Origin: Caldinitratiruptor microaerophilus
GTDB lineage: Bacteria > Bacillota > Sulfobacillia > Symbiobacteriales > ZC4RG38
Assembly (NCBI RefSeq): GCF_025999835.1
Contig: NZ_AP025628.1
Span: forward strand, 806,001-870,000
Direction of reading: 5' to 3'
DNA: 64,000 nt
Shown here: positions 33,002 to 41,475 of the stretch, piece by piece
How the letters are laid out: each line of letters begins with the position of its first letter
Numbering within the stretch: position 1 is the stretch's first letter
The notes under the pieces: model-generated
Told to the model about the DNA's origin: nothing
What the model saw: the letters and a program-made list of their open reading frames with translations, nothing else
Database searches by the model: none
Translations under genes and position numbers: made by a program

Positions 33002-34464
33002 TGGCCGGGGGCACCTTCCGGGCCCGCGCCCGCAAGGCGCTGGAGAACCCCCGGCTCCGCCGCGCCGTGCGGGTGACCATGAACAACTTCATGAGCGCCC
33101 GCCGGGCGGCGATGGCCGAGCTCGCCCAGCTGGCCCGGGAGGGCCTGGCCCTGGGCGACTTTGCGGCCATGCGGGAGCGGGCGCGGGCCATCAAGCAGCA
33201 CACGCTCGACCACCTGGACCACTACCTCGCCCGGGCGGCGACCGCCATCGGGGAGCGGGGCGGCCACGTCCACTTCGCCGCCGGGGCGCACGAGGTCGGC
33301 GAGATCGTGCGCGAGATCGCCCGCCGGCGCGGGGTGACGCTGGCCGTCAAGTCCAAGTCGATGGCCACCGAGGAGGTCCACCTCAACCGTGCGCTGCAGG
33401 CGGACGGCATCGAGGTCGTCGAGACCGACCTGGGCGAGTACATCATCCAGCTGGCGGGTGAGACCCCGTCGCACATCGTCGGGCCGGCGATCCACAAGAC
33501 CCGGGAGGAGATCGCCCAGCTGTTCGGCCGGGTGGTGGGTCGGGAGCTCAGCACCGACACGCCCACCCTGACCGGCGTGGCCCGCCAGGTGCTGCGGGAG
33601 AAGTTCGTCCGCGCCGGCATGGGCATCAGCGGAGCCAACTTCGTGGTGGCGGAGACGGGGACGCTCTGCATCGTCACCAACGAGGGCAACGGCCGGCTGG
33701 TGACCTCCGCGCCGCCCGTGCACGTGGCAGTGGTCGGGATCGAGAAGCTGGTCCCCACCCTGGCCGACCTCTACGTGTTCCTCGGCCTGCTCGCCCGCAG
33801 CAGCACCGGGCAGAAGATCAGCGTCTACACCCACATGATCACGGGACCCAGGCGGCCCGGCGAGGCCGACGGCCCCGAGGAGCTGCACGTGATCTTCCTG
33901 GACGCCGGCCGTTCGGACATCCTCGGGACCGAGTACCAGGAGGTGCTGCACTGCATCCGCTGCGGCGCCTGCCTGAACCACTGCCCCGTGTACCGGCAGA
34001 CCGGTGGCCACGCCTACGGCGCGGTGTACAGCGGACCCGTCGGCACCGTGCTCACGCCGCTCCTGGGCGAGTTCCGGGACTGGAAGGACCTTCCCGCCGA
34101 GGCCTGCAGCCTGTGTGCGGCGTGCTGGGAGGCCTGCCCGGTGGGGATCCCGCTCCACGACCTCATCTTGAAGCACCGGCAGAAGACGGCGCGCGAGGGC
34201 CTGGACCAGAGCGGCCTGGGCGGGCCGCTGCGCCTTGGGGCCGCTGCCTGGACGAAGCCGTGGGCGTACCGGCTGTCGGTGCGGGTGGGGCGGCTGGCGC
34301 TGCGCTGGTTCGCCCGTGAGGAGGAGGGCGGCCGGCGGTGGGCGGTGAAGGCCCCGGGCCCCCTGCGCGCCTGGACCGAGGGCCGGGACCTGCCGGCGCC
34401 GCCGGAGAAGAGCTTCCGCGAGCTCTGGGCGGAACACCTGCGGGAAAGGGGGCAGCGGGCGTGA
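33001..34464 (+). CDS. lutB: lactate utilisation protein B, ferredoxin-type subunit
   Basis: This is a 487-residue LutB (YkgF-like) protein. An LUD domain covers residues 60-300 (VKSKSMATEEVHLN, GISGANFVVAETGT, NEGNGRL). It is followed by two ferredoxin-like cluster motifs, CIRCGACLNHCPVY and CSLCAACWEACPVGIP. The C-terminal segment is the usual DUF3390-like tail. Gene order lutA-lutB-lutC with ATGA-type overlaps shows a single translation-coupled operon. Confidence 0.94.
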   Translation: MAGGTFRARARKALENPRLRRAVRVTMNNFMSARRAAMAELAQLAREGLALGDFAAMRERARAIKQHTLDHLDHYLARAATAIGERGGHVHFAAGAHEVGEIVREIARRRGVTLAVKSKSMATEEVHLNRALQADGIEVVETDLGEYIIQLAGETPSHIVGPAIHKTREEIAQLFGRVVGRELSTDTPTLTGVARQVLREKFVRAGMGISGANFVVAETGTLCIVTNEGNGRLVTSAPPVHVAVVGIEKLVPTLADLYVFLGLLARSSTGQKISVYTHMITGPRRPGEADGPEELHVIFLDAGRSDILGTEYQEVLHCIRCGACLNHCPVYRQTGGHAYGAVYSGPVGTVLTPLLGEFRDWKDLPAEACSLCAACWEACPVGIPLHDLILKHRQKTAREGLDQSGLGGPLRLGAAAWTKPWAYRLSVRVGRLALRWFAREEEGGRRWAVKAPGPLRAWTEGRDLPAPPEKSFRELWAEHLRERGQRA

Positions 34465-35207
34465 CGGAGCGGGCGGAGATGCTGGCGAGGATCGCCCGGC
34501 GCCTGGGCCAGCCGGCCCCGCGTGACCAGGTGGCGTGGGACCCGCGGGCGTCCCTGCCGGAGCGCCCGCCGTCGATCCCCGCGGCGGAGCTGGTCCGGCG
34601 GTTCGTGGCACAGCTCGGGAGGCTGGGCGGCAAGGCCATCCGGGTGGCTGCCGACGCCGAGGCGGTCGACTACGTGCTCTCGGTGGTCGCGCCGGACGTG
34701 GTGGCGGCGGGCCGCGGCATCCCCCCCTCGCCTCCGGCGGGGGGAGAGGCTCAGGGCGCAGCGGCGCCCGGCCCCGTCCTCCTCTGGGATGACCCGCTGC
34801 TGACCCGGCTCGAGCTGGCGGCGGCGCTGGCCTCGCGCGGGGTCGAGGTCTCGGTGTGGCGTCCGGACCTGGGCCCCGCCGCCCTCAAGGAGCTGGCGGC
34901 CCGCGCCCGGGCCGGCGTCACCGGCGCCTGGTGGGGGGTGGCGGAGACCGGCAGCATCGCCCTGCCGGCAGGCCCCGGGCGAGGGCGCCTCGTGAGCCTC
35001 TTGCCGCGTACCCACATCGCGGTCCTGCCGGAGAGCCGGCTGGTGCCGTCGGTGGCCGAGCTCTTCCGCCACCTGGTGGAGGAACCGGACCTGCCGTCCT
35101 CGCTGGCGCTGGCCACGGGCCCGAGCCGCAGCGCCGACATCGAGAACGACCTCAGCATCGGGGTGCACGGTCCCGCGGACGTGCACGTGGTCATCGTGCC
35201 GGGCTAG
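34461..35207 (+). CDS. lutC: lactate utilisation protein C (LUD domain)
   Basis: This is a 248-residue LUD-domain protein. The ligand-site segments are AWWGVAETGSIALP, LVSLLPRTHIAVLPESRLV and TGPSRSADIENDLSIGVHGP, all LutC (YkgG) hallmarks. It completes the lactate oxidase complex. GTG 34461 overlaps the lutB stop; the upstream in-frame extension from 34338 is discarded because it lies in lutB. Confidence 0.93.
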   Translation: MTERAEMLARIARRLGQPAPRDQVAWDPRASLPERPPSIPAAELVRRFVAQLGRLGGKAIRVAADAEAVDYVLSVVAPDVVAAGRGIPPSPPAGGEAQGAAAPGPVLLWDDPLLTRLELAAALASRGVEVSVWRPDLGPAALKELAARARAGVTGAWWGVAETGSIALPAGPGRGRLVSLLPRTHIAVLPESRLVPSVAELFRHLVEEPDLPSSLALATGPSRSADIENDLSIGVHGPADVHVVIVPG

Positions 35208-35338
35208 TCGACGGAGTGGGGCCGGCAGCAGGGTCGGAGCCCAGGCACCTGGCGGCGACCTGGCCCGACCGCCGCCCGGCGCGGCCCGACCCAAGGCGGG
35301 ACCCGGGCGCGCCCGGACCTGGGGCGGCCACCGGCCAG

Positions 35339-35391
35339 AAGTGCAGAAGAGGAACCGCTGGCAGCTGCGTCGCGGTTCCTCTTTTGCACTT
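35339..35391. repeat. 20-bp-stem hairpin, GTGCAGAA family copy 1
   Basis: The left arm (35339-35358) and right arm (35372-35391) are complementary at 19 of 20 positions around a 13-base loop. The arms start and end with AAGTGCA/TGCACTT. It is far longer than a normal intrinsic terminator and lies 131 bp after lutC. Confidence 0.75.
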
Positions 35392-35500
35392 CAATCGGGG
35401 AAGCGTGCCCCGCGGTCCGGGGTCTTGACCCTGCGGGTCGACATAAGACCAAACCCCGCGGCCTTCTGCCCCGTCCTCCTGACCCCATTCGCCCTCGGAT

Positions 35501-35549
35501 GTGCAGAACAGGAGCCACGACGAAGACGCCAGCGGACCCTGTTCTGCAC
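35501..35549. repeat. 12-bp-stem hairpin, GTGCAGAA family copy 2
   Basis: GTGCAGAACAGG (35501-35512) and its perfect complement (35538-35549) flank a 25-base loop. It shares the GTGCAGAA start and TGCACTTC end with copy 1, so the two look like members of one repeat family. Confidence 0.7.
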
Positions 35550-35636
35550 TTCGTTCCGCACGATAGCACCCCGTGCCGCCTGGGTGAACGCGAGTCGTGT
35601 GCGTACGGTCCGGCCCGGCGGGCAGGCCTGCCGTGC

Positions 35637-36269
35637 TCAGAACGTGAACCGGTGCCGGCCGATCGTCACTGCGTGCGGGCGCCCCCACAGGAACTTGTTC
35701 TTCGTCTTCGCGGGGTTGAAGAAGAACAGCGCACCGCCGGTGGGGTCCCAGCCCCGCTCGGCGTCGCGGACCGCCCGGTACGCCGTCGCCGTGGGCTTCT
35801 GGAACGCCGTGCCGATCAGGACGGATTCGAACTGCCGCCCACCGCCCTCCATGATCACGCCGCGGACGGTGTCAGGGAAGTGCGGGCTCCTCACCCGGTT
35901 GAGGATCACCGCGGCCACCGCCACCTGGCCCTTGTAGGGCTCGCCGCCGGCCTCCGCCGTGACGACACGGGCCAGGAGGTCACGGTCCGCCGGCGAGAGG
36001 TGCACCCGGCCCGTCGCCTGGCCGGCGCCATCCGCCCCGCGCCCGGACGGGATGACCAGCCGCTGGCCCGGGTAGATGAGGTCGTCCCACTCCCCGTTGG
36101 CCCGTCGCAGCGCCGTGACCGTGGTGCCGAAGCGCCGGCTGATCTTCCACAGGCTGTCGCCCCGCCGCACGCGGTACACCGTGTGCGCCGAGGCCGGAGC
36201 CGCCGCGACCGACAGCGTGAACAGGAGGGTCATCACCCCGGTGAGGATGGTGCGCCCGATGCGTCGCAT
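35637..36269 (-). CDS. sleB: LysM plus SleB-type cell-wall/cortex hydrolase
   Basis: This is a 210-residue exported hydrolase. A signal peptide (residues 1-28, ending near SVAAAPASA) is followed by a LysM domain (30-75, YRVRRGDSLWKISRRFGTTV). The Hydrolase_2/SleB lytic domain has RVVTAEAGGEPYKGQVAVAAVILNR (the Glu of AEAGGE is catalytic) and a terminal GALFFFNPAKT segment. The family degrades spore cortex during germination; some members act on vegetative wall. ATG 36269 follows AAGGGAGGCGA; the frame extended to 36365 precedes the signal peptide and is not used. Confidence 0.9.
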   Translation of the reverse strand: MRRIGRTILTGVMTLLFTLSVAAAPASAHTVYRVRRGDSLWKISRRFGTTVTALRRANGEWDDLIYPGQRLVIPSGRGADGAGQATGRVHLSPADRDLLARVVTAEAGGEPYKGQVAVAAVILNRVRSPHFPDTVRGVIMEGGGRQFESVLIGTAFQKPTATAYRAVRDAERGWDPTGGALFFFNPAKTKNKFLWGRPHAVTIGRHRFTF

Positions 36270-36408
36270 GCTGTCGCCTCCCTTGCTGCGTGTATCGGTG
36301 GGTCGGGCAGAAGCGACATACCTTTGGACGTCCACAAAGTTGCCGGTTCGAGTGTACAAGCTCACACCGTGCGTGCCTACCCTGAAGTTGCTGGCGCGAA
36401 TGGAAAGA

Positions 36409-36432
36409 GGCCGGACCCTGCAGGGCCCGGCC
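36409..36432 (-). terminator. intrinsic terminator of the nup operon
   Basis: GGCCGGACCCTG and CAGGGCCCGGCC form a 12-bp stem with one mismatch, 27 bp beyond the last permease stop. Read on the minus strand it is followed by TCTTTCC, a short T-rich tail. Confidence 0.65.
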
Positions 36433-36458
36433 CCGTGTCCGGCGAGAGGCGTGGGCGC

Positions 36459-37376
36459 CTAGCGTTCCTCCCGGTCGTACGGCAGCCCGTCGGCGGCCGG
36501 CGGCGTCGCCCGGCGCACGACCCCGCTCAGGACGGCGATCGTCAGAACGTAGGGGATCATCTTGATGAACTGGTACGGGACGGCCGAACCCGCCTCGACC
36601 GCCCGGAAGCTGACGGCTTCCGCCAGCCCGAAGAGAAGGGCGGCGATCAGGGCGCCGGCCGGGTTCCAGTTGCCGAAGATCATCGCCGCCAGGGCGATGA
36701 ACCCCCGCCCCTGAGTCATCCCTTCCACGTACATGCCCACGTGTTCCATGGCCAGGTACGCCCCGGCGAGGCCCGCCAGGACGCCGCTCAGGATCACACC
36801 CGCGTACCGCATGGCGAAGACGTTCACGCCGAGGGTGTCCGCCGCGAGCGGATTCTCGCCGCACGCACGCAGCCGGAGCCCGAACACGGTGCGGTTCAGG
36901 ACCCAGGCGCTGAGCGGCACCAGGGCGAAGGGAAGCACCAGCAGTGGAGACAGCCCGGTCACGAGCGGGTGCAGCGCCGGCACCCGGTCGAGGAGCGGGA
37001 TGTCGAAGGGCGTGAACTTGGGGACGTGCGGGGTGGTGGTCGCCATCTTGAAGATCGTGATGCTGGAGAACCGGGCCACGCCGTAGGCCAGGAGGTTGAG
37101 GGCCACTCCGCTCACGATCTGGTCGACCCGGAAGGTGACGGTGGCGAGCGCGTGGAGAAGGGCGAAGGCCACGGCGGCGGCCACGGCCCAGACGACCCCG
37201 GCCACGGGACCGTGAAAGTACGCGCCCGTGGCCCCCCAGAAGGCGCCCATGATCATCATGCCTTCGAGGCCGATGTTCACGATCCCGCCGCGCTCCGAGT
37301 ACACCGCGCCCAGCGCGGCCAGCAGGATGGGCACGCTCATGCGCAAGGCGGAGGCGACGATCTCCAGGACGGCCAT
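36459..37376 (-). CDS. nupQ: nucleoside ABC transporter permease NupQ-like
   Basis: This is a 305-residue membrane protein of the BPD_transp_2 (branched-chain/ribose) class with about eight hydrophobic segments. YSERGGIVNIGLEGMMIMGA and LRACGENPLAADTLGVNV are the conserved cytoplasmic loops. In Bmp-type systems it pairs with the NupP permease. The ATG at 37376 is 1 bp past the upstream stop. Together with the lipoprotein and ATPase it forms a guanosine/nucleoside importer, consistent with the divergent deoC. Confidence 0.9.
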   Translation of the reverse strand: MAVLEIVASALRMSVPILLAALGAVYSERGGIVNIGLEGMMIMGAFWGATGAYFHGPVAGVVWAVAAAVAFALLHALATVTFRVDQIVSGVALNLLAYGVARFSSITIFKMATTTPHVPKFTPFDIPLLDRVPALHPLVTGLSPLLVLPFALVPLSAWVLNRTVFGLRLRACGENPLAADTLGVNVFAMRYAGVILSGVLAGLAGAYLAMEHVGMYVEGMTQGRGFIALAAMIFGNWNPAGALIAALLFGLAEAVSFRAVEAGSAVPYQFIKMIPYVLTIAVLSGVVRRATPPAADGLPYDREER

Positions 37377-37377
37377 G

Positions 37378-38493
37378 TCAGGACACCGCCTCCTTCTTCT
37401 GCTGGCGCCGGACGTAGCGGGTCATGAGCTCGACCGCCACCACGATGGAGAGCACCATGACGCCCTGGATGATGGCGATGGCGTCCATCGGCACCCCCTG
37501 GAGCGCCTGCACGCCCTCGGCGCCCCGGTCCAGGAAACCGAACAGCAGGGCGGACAGGACGATCCCGAGCGGGTGGTTCTTGCCGAGAAGGGCCACGGCG
37601 ATGCCGTTGAAGCCATAGTTCTTGGGAAAGTCGATGTCCAGGTAGCCGATGTACGACAGCAGCGGGCTGAGCCCGGTGAGTCCGGCCACCGCGCCGCTCA
37701 GGAGGAACGTGCGCAAGAGCACCCGCCGCGTGTCGATCCCCGCCGCCTCCGCGGCGTCTGCCCCGAGCCCCACCGCCCGCACCTCGTAACCGAAGGGGGT
37801 ACGCCAGAGGAGGTAGTAGAACCCGACCGCCAGGAGGAGGGCGAGGGGGAAGAACCAGTTCAGGTACACGTGCCGGGGCAACTCGACCCCGAGGCCGGCG
37901 AGCAGGCCGTGGAGCGTCGGCATCCGGGCCGACTCGGCGATGTGCGGCGTGCGCACCTGGGGGCTTCCCAGGCCCATGAAGAGCTTCTGCCCCCGGTCCA
38001 TGTAAAGGTCCGCTACGAAGTAGTGCACCAGCGAGTAGGCGATGTAGTTCATCATGATCGTGGTGATGACCTCGTGCACGCCCCGGCGCACCTTGAGCCA
38101 GATCGGGAGGAGCGCCCACAGGGCCCCGCCGGCCATCCCCAGGGCGATGACCAGCGGCAGGTGCACCGCGGCAGGAAGGCCCCGGAGGCCGAACCCGGCC
38201 CAGGCAGCCAGCATGGCGCCGATGAAGTACTGGCCCTCCACCCCGATGTTGAACAGCCCCGCACGGAATCCGAGGGCCACGGCCAGCCCGGAGAAGATGA
38301 GGGGGGTGGAGCGGAAGAGGATCGCGGCCACGCTGTCGAACCGCTGGAAGCTGAACCGGAACATGCCCGCGTAGACCGCGACCGGGTTCTTGCCGATCCC
38401 TGCCAGGATGACTGAGCCCACGAGGCTTGCGAACAGGATTGCCACCAGCGGTGTCAGGGCCTCCAGGATGATTAGGCGCCAGCTCGTCTTCAC
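37378..38493 (-). CDS. nupP: nucleoside ABC transporter permease NupP-like
   Basis: This is a 371-residue membrane protein with a larger periplasm-side loop than NupQ. ALGFRAGLFNIGVEGQYFIGA is the conserved coupling region, and VRAVGLGADAAEAAGIDTRR aligns with the NupQ loop. The GTG at 38493 overlaps the ATPase stop (GTGA), so the subunits are translated together. The much longer frame on this strand is an artefact of GC-rich read-through across the ATPase gene. Confidence 0.9.
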   Translation of the reverse strand: MKTSWRLIILEALTPLVAILFASLVGSVILAGIGKNPVAVYAGMFRFSFQRFDSVAAILFRSTPLIFSGLAVALGFRAGLFNIGVEGQYFIGAMLAAWAGFGLRGLPAAVHLPLVIALGMAGGALWALLPIWLKVRRGVHEVITTIMMNYIAYSLVHYFVADLYMDRGQKLFMGLGSPQVRTPHIAESARMPTLHGLLAGLGVELPRHVYLNWFFPLALLLAVGFYYLLWRTPFGYEVRAVGLGADAAEAAGIDTRRVLLRTFLLSGAVAGLTGLSPLLSYIGYLDIDFPKNYGFNGIAVALLGKNHPLGIVLSALLFGFLDRGAEGVQALQGVPMDAIAIIQGVMVLSIVVAVELMTRYVRRQQKKEAVS

Positions 38494-40055
38494 GGCCCGT
38501 CCCCACCCTTCGTGCCGGCCGGCACCGTGGTCCGGGCGGCCCCGAGCATGTAGCGGCCGACCTCCGCGGGGTCGACCTCGTCGGGGCGGAACTCGGCGAC
38601 CAGCTGGCCGCCGTACATGACCCCCACCCGGTCGGCGAGGGACAGCACCTGGTCCAGGTCCGCGGAGGTCAGCAGCACGGCCTTTCCGGCGGCACGGGCC
38701 GCCAGGAGCTGCCGCTCCACGAACTCGGTGGCCCCCACGTCCAGCCCGCGGGTGGGCTGGGAGGCCACGATGAGGCGGGGGCTGTCGGTCAGTTCCCGGG
38801 CGAGGATGAGCTTTTGCTGGTTGCCGCCGGAGAGGCTGAGGGCGGGGAGGTCGACCGAGCTGAGGCGGATGTCGTACTCGGCGGCCAGGCGCCGGGCGTG
38901 CTCGGCGGCGCCCGCCACGGCGAGGAGCCCCCGGCGGGTGAACCGGGTCCGGTGCCTCCCCAGGATCAGGTTCTCCCACGCTGCCATGGGCAGGACCATG
39001 CCCCGCCGGTGGCGGTCCTCGGGGATGTACGCCACGCCCAGGGACCGGATCTCCCGCACGGAAAGCCCGGCGACGTCCCGCCCCGCCAGGCGGACGTGCC
39101 CGGCGAGCGGGCGCCGGAGCCCGACGATGGCCTCCACGAGCTCCGTCTGCCCGTTGCCCTCGATGCCGGTGAGGCCGTAGATCTCGCCTTCCCGTACGTG
39201 GAGGGACACGTCCCGCACGGCGGGCTGCCCGCCGCGCCCGGGCACGACGAGCTCTTGGACCTCCAGCAATACCCCGCCGGGGCGGACGGGCTCCTTCTGC
39301 CGCTGGAGCAGGACAGGGCGGCCCACCATCATCTGGGCGAGCGCCGCGGCCGTCGTGGAGGCGGCCGGCACGGTCCCCACCACCCGCCCCCGGCGGAGCA
39401 CGGTGATCCGGTCGGCGATGCGGAGCACCTCCTCGAGCTTGTGGGCGATCAGGACGATGGCCTTGCCCTGCTCGCGGAGGCGGGCGAGGTTGCGGAAGAG
39501 CTCGTCGACCTCCTGGGGCGCCAGGACGGCGGTGGGCTCGTCCAGGATGAGGGTCTCCGCGCCGCGCAGCAGCATCTTGAGGATCTCCACCCGCTGCTGC
39601 TCGCCCACCGACAGGCCGGCGACCACGGCGTCGGGGTCGAGGGAGAAGTCGTACTGGCGGCACACCGCCCGCACCCGTTCCCGGGCCGCGGCCCAGTCCA
39701 GCAGCCCGTGGCGGCCCACCTCCGCCCCGAGCACGATGTTCTCGACCACGGTGAACCGGGGGATGAGCATGAAGTGCTGGTGCACCACGCCGATCCCCAG
39801 TGCGATGGCCCGCCGCGGCCCGTCGATCCGCACGGGCTTGCCGCCCACCCGGATCTCCCCCGCATCGGGCTGGTAGAGGCCCGTCAGGATCTTTACCAGG
39901 GTGCTCTTGCCCGCCCCGTTCTCGCCGACCAGGGCATGAACCTCGCCGGGGAACACGTCGAGGTCGACCCGGTCGTTGGCGGTGATGCCGGGAAAGCGTT
40001 TCGTGAGGCCGCGGACCTGGATCACCGGCGCCGCGGCGGTGCGGGGTTCCGACAT
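38490..40055 (-). CDS. nupO: nucleoside ABC transporter ATP-binding protein NupO-like
   Basis: This is a 521-residue protein with two ABC domains. Domain 1 has Walker A GENGAGKST, signature LSVGEQQRVEIL and Walker B LILDEPTAVL. Domain 2 has a degenerate Walker A (GIEGNGQTE), signature LSGGNQQKLILA and LIVASQPTRGLDVGA, as usual for sugar/nucleoside importers of the RbsA type. ATG 40055 is chosen over the longer frame. It lies downstream of the lipoprotein gene across a hairpin at 40094-40119. Confidence 0.93.
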   Translation of the reverse strand: MSEPRTAAAPVIQVRGLTKRFPGITANDRVDLDVFPGEVHALVGENGAGKSTLVKILTGLYQPDAGEIRVGGKPVRIDGPRRAIALGIGVVHQHFMLIPRFTVVENIVLGAEVGRHGLLDWAAARERVRAVCRQYDFSLDPDAVVAGLSVGEQQRVEILKMLLRGAETLILDEPTAVLAPQEVDELFRNLARLREQGKAIVLIAHKLEEVLRIADRITVLRRGRVVGTVPAASTTAAALAQMMVGRPVLLQRQKEPVRPGGVLLEVQELVVPGRGGQPAVRDVSLHVREGEIYGLTGIEGNGQTELVEAIVGLRRPLAGHVRLAGRDVAGLSVREIRSLGVAYIPEDRHRRGMVLPMAAWENLILGRHRTRFTRRGLLAVAGAAEHARRLAAEYDIRLSSVDLPALSLSGGNQQKLILARELTDSPRLIVASQPTRGLDVGATEFVERQLLAARAAGKAVLLTSADLDQVLSLADRVGVMYGGQLVAEFRPDEVDPAEVGRYMLGAARTTVPAGTKGGDGP

Positions 40056-40093
40056 CGCGAACCTCTCGAATCCCCGGAGCCCGAACACGGGAA

Positions 40094-40119
40094 GGGGGGT
40101 GACCGGTCCGTCACCCCCC
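40094..40119 (-). promoter_or_regulatory. intra-operon hairpin after the bmp gene
   Basis: GGGGGGTGAC (40094-40103) pairs perfectly with GTCACCCCCC (40110-40119). It sits between the binding-lipoprotein gene and the ATPase gene. Such hairpins commonly stabilise the upstream message or partly terminate it, giving an excess of binding protein over transporter subunits. Confidence 0.6.
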
Positions 40120-40133
40120 ACCGCGCACCGGCC

Positions 40134-41267
40134 CTACCGGGGGAGCTTGGCCAGGAACGCCTCGAGTTCCTTGAGGTCGACCGGTACCTGGATCTCCCCG
40201 GCCACGATCCTCTTCTTCAGGTCCTCCAGCCGGGGCTTGATGTCGGCCAGCATCTGTTGATTGTACTGGTTCTCCGCGTACCCCACGCCGTCGTCCGCCA
40301 GGCCGAAGACCCGGTAGCCGCCCTTCCACTTCCCCTCCACCAGGCTCTTGATCGTCTCGTAGACGGCGACGTCCACCCGCTTGAGCATGCTGGTGAGGAT
40401 GTACGGGCGCTGGTCCTCCTTCGCGCTCAGGGACTGGTCCGAGTCGACGCCGATGACCAGCTTCTGCTTGGCAGCGGCCGCCTCGATGACGCCGATGCCG
40501 GAGGCGCCGGAGGCGTGGTACTCCACGTCGGAGCCCTTGTTGTAGTGGGCGAGCGCCAGCTCCTTGCCCTTCACCGGGTCCTTGAAGGCGTCGCCCGTGG
40601 TGCCGATGTAGTCGGAGAAGACCTCCGCCTTGGGGTTCACGTACTTGACCCCGGCGATGTAACCGGACTCAAACCGTTCGATGAGCGGAATCTTCATTCC
40701 GCCAACGAAGCCCACCTTGTTGGTCTTCGTCTTGAGCCCGGCGGCAGCCCCGACGAGGAACGACCCTTCGTGCTCCTTGAAGAGGAGGCTGACCACGTTC
40801 GAGTCGTCCTTGAGCCCGTCGATGAAGCCGTCGATCAGGCCGAACTTCACCTGCGGGAACTCCTTGGCGACCTTGGTGATGTGTTCGGTGAACAGGAAGC
40901 CGACGCCGAAGATCAGGTCGGTCTTCTCCTCGGCCAGGAGGCGGAGGAGCTGCTCCCGGTTCTCACCGCCGGCCGAAGGCTCCAGGTACTTGACCTCGAT
41001 CTTGTCGCCGAACTCCTTCTGGGCCCTCTCCAGGCCGGCGTAAGCCGAGTCGTTGAAGGACAGGTCGCCCCGGCCGCCCACGTCGAAGACGAGCCCGACC
41101 TTCAGTTTCTTCGCTTCTTGGGGCTGTTGGGGCTGCTGTGGCTGGGGCTGGGCGGCGGCACCCGGCTGCGGCTGCGCGGGCGCAGCAGGCTTCTGGCCAC
41201 ATCCGGCCAGAAGGCTTGCGGCCAGGACGGCGCTGAGCGCGATGGCCGCGACACGGCGAAGGGACAC
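40134..41267 (-). CDS. nupN: BMP-family nucleoside-binding lipoprotein
   Basis: This is a 377-residue substrate-binding lipoprotein. The signal peptide ends in the lipobox LLAGC with Cys23 as the lipidation site, followed by a Gln/Pro/Ala-rich linker (about 24-52). The Bmp/PnrA-like fold begins at LKVGLVFDVGGRGDLSFND, the family signature; FGVGFLFTEH and GFVGGMKIPLIERFESGY are further matches. It captures nucleosides for the Nup ABC transporter and is the first gene of that operon, divergent from deoC. Confidence 0.93.
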   Translation of the reverse strand: MSLRRVAAIALSAVLAASLLAGCGQKPAAPAQPQPGAAAQPQPQQPQQPQEAKKLKVGLVFDVGGRGDLSFNDSAYAGLERAQKEFGDKIEVKYLEPSAGGENREQLLRLLAEEKTDLIFGVGFLFTEHITKVAKEFPQVKFGLIDGFIDGLKDDSNVVSLLFKEHEGSFLVGAAAGLKTKTNKVGFVGGMKIPLIERFESGYIAGVKYVNPKAEVFSDYIGTTGDAFKDPVKGKELALAHYNKGSDVEYHASGASGIGVIEAAAAKQKLVIGVDSDQSLSAKEDQRPYILTSMLKRVDVAVYETIKSLVEGKWKGGYRVFGLADDGVGYAENQYNQQMLADIKPRLEDLKKRIVAGEIQVPVDLKELEAFLAKLPR

Positions 41268-41358
41268 CGGACGGGACCCCCTTCCCAGATTTCTGTGTTG
41301 CCGCGTTAGCCTTCGTCACCCTTCGGCGGAATCCCTCCGGTGATCTTGGCTCAACCCC

Positions 41359-41387
41359 TTGCCAAACACATGTTTGTGTGGTAACGT
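41359..41387 (+). promoter_or_regulatory. possible deoC promoter with inverted repeat
   Basis: TTGCCA (41359-41364) and TAACGT (41382-41387) are spaced by 17 bp. The spacer contains CACA/TGTG half-sites around ATGTT, a possible operator. The -10 is a poor match, so this is tentative. It lies in the divergent nupN-deoC gap and is the only AT-rich patch there. Confidence 0.35.
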
Positions 41388-41475
41388 ATGGCAAGAAAGC
41401 TGTGGACAAAACTGTCCGCCAGGATTCGCAACGCCCTCGCTGAGAACGATGGGGACGATCGGGAGGGGATCGCCC

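Larger units (their letters stand above)
35208..35636. other. intergenic gap with two related hairpins, no gene seen
   Basis: No convincing coding sequence was found in this 429-bp gap between lutC and sleB, which are convergent. It contains two long inverted repeats that share a GTGCAGAA...TT[T/C]TGCAC boundary, listed separately. Confidence 0.6.
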
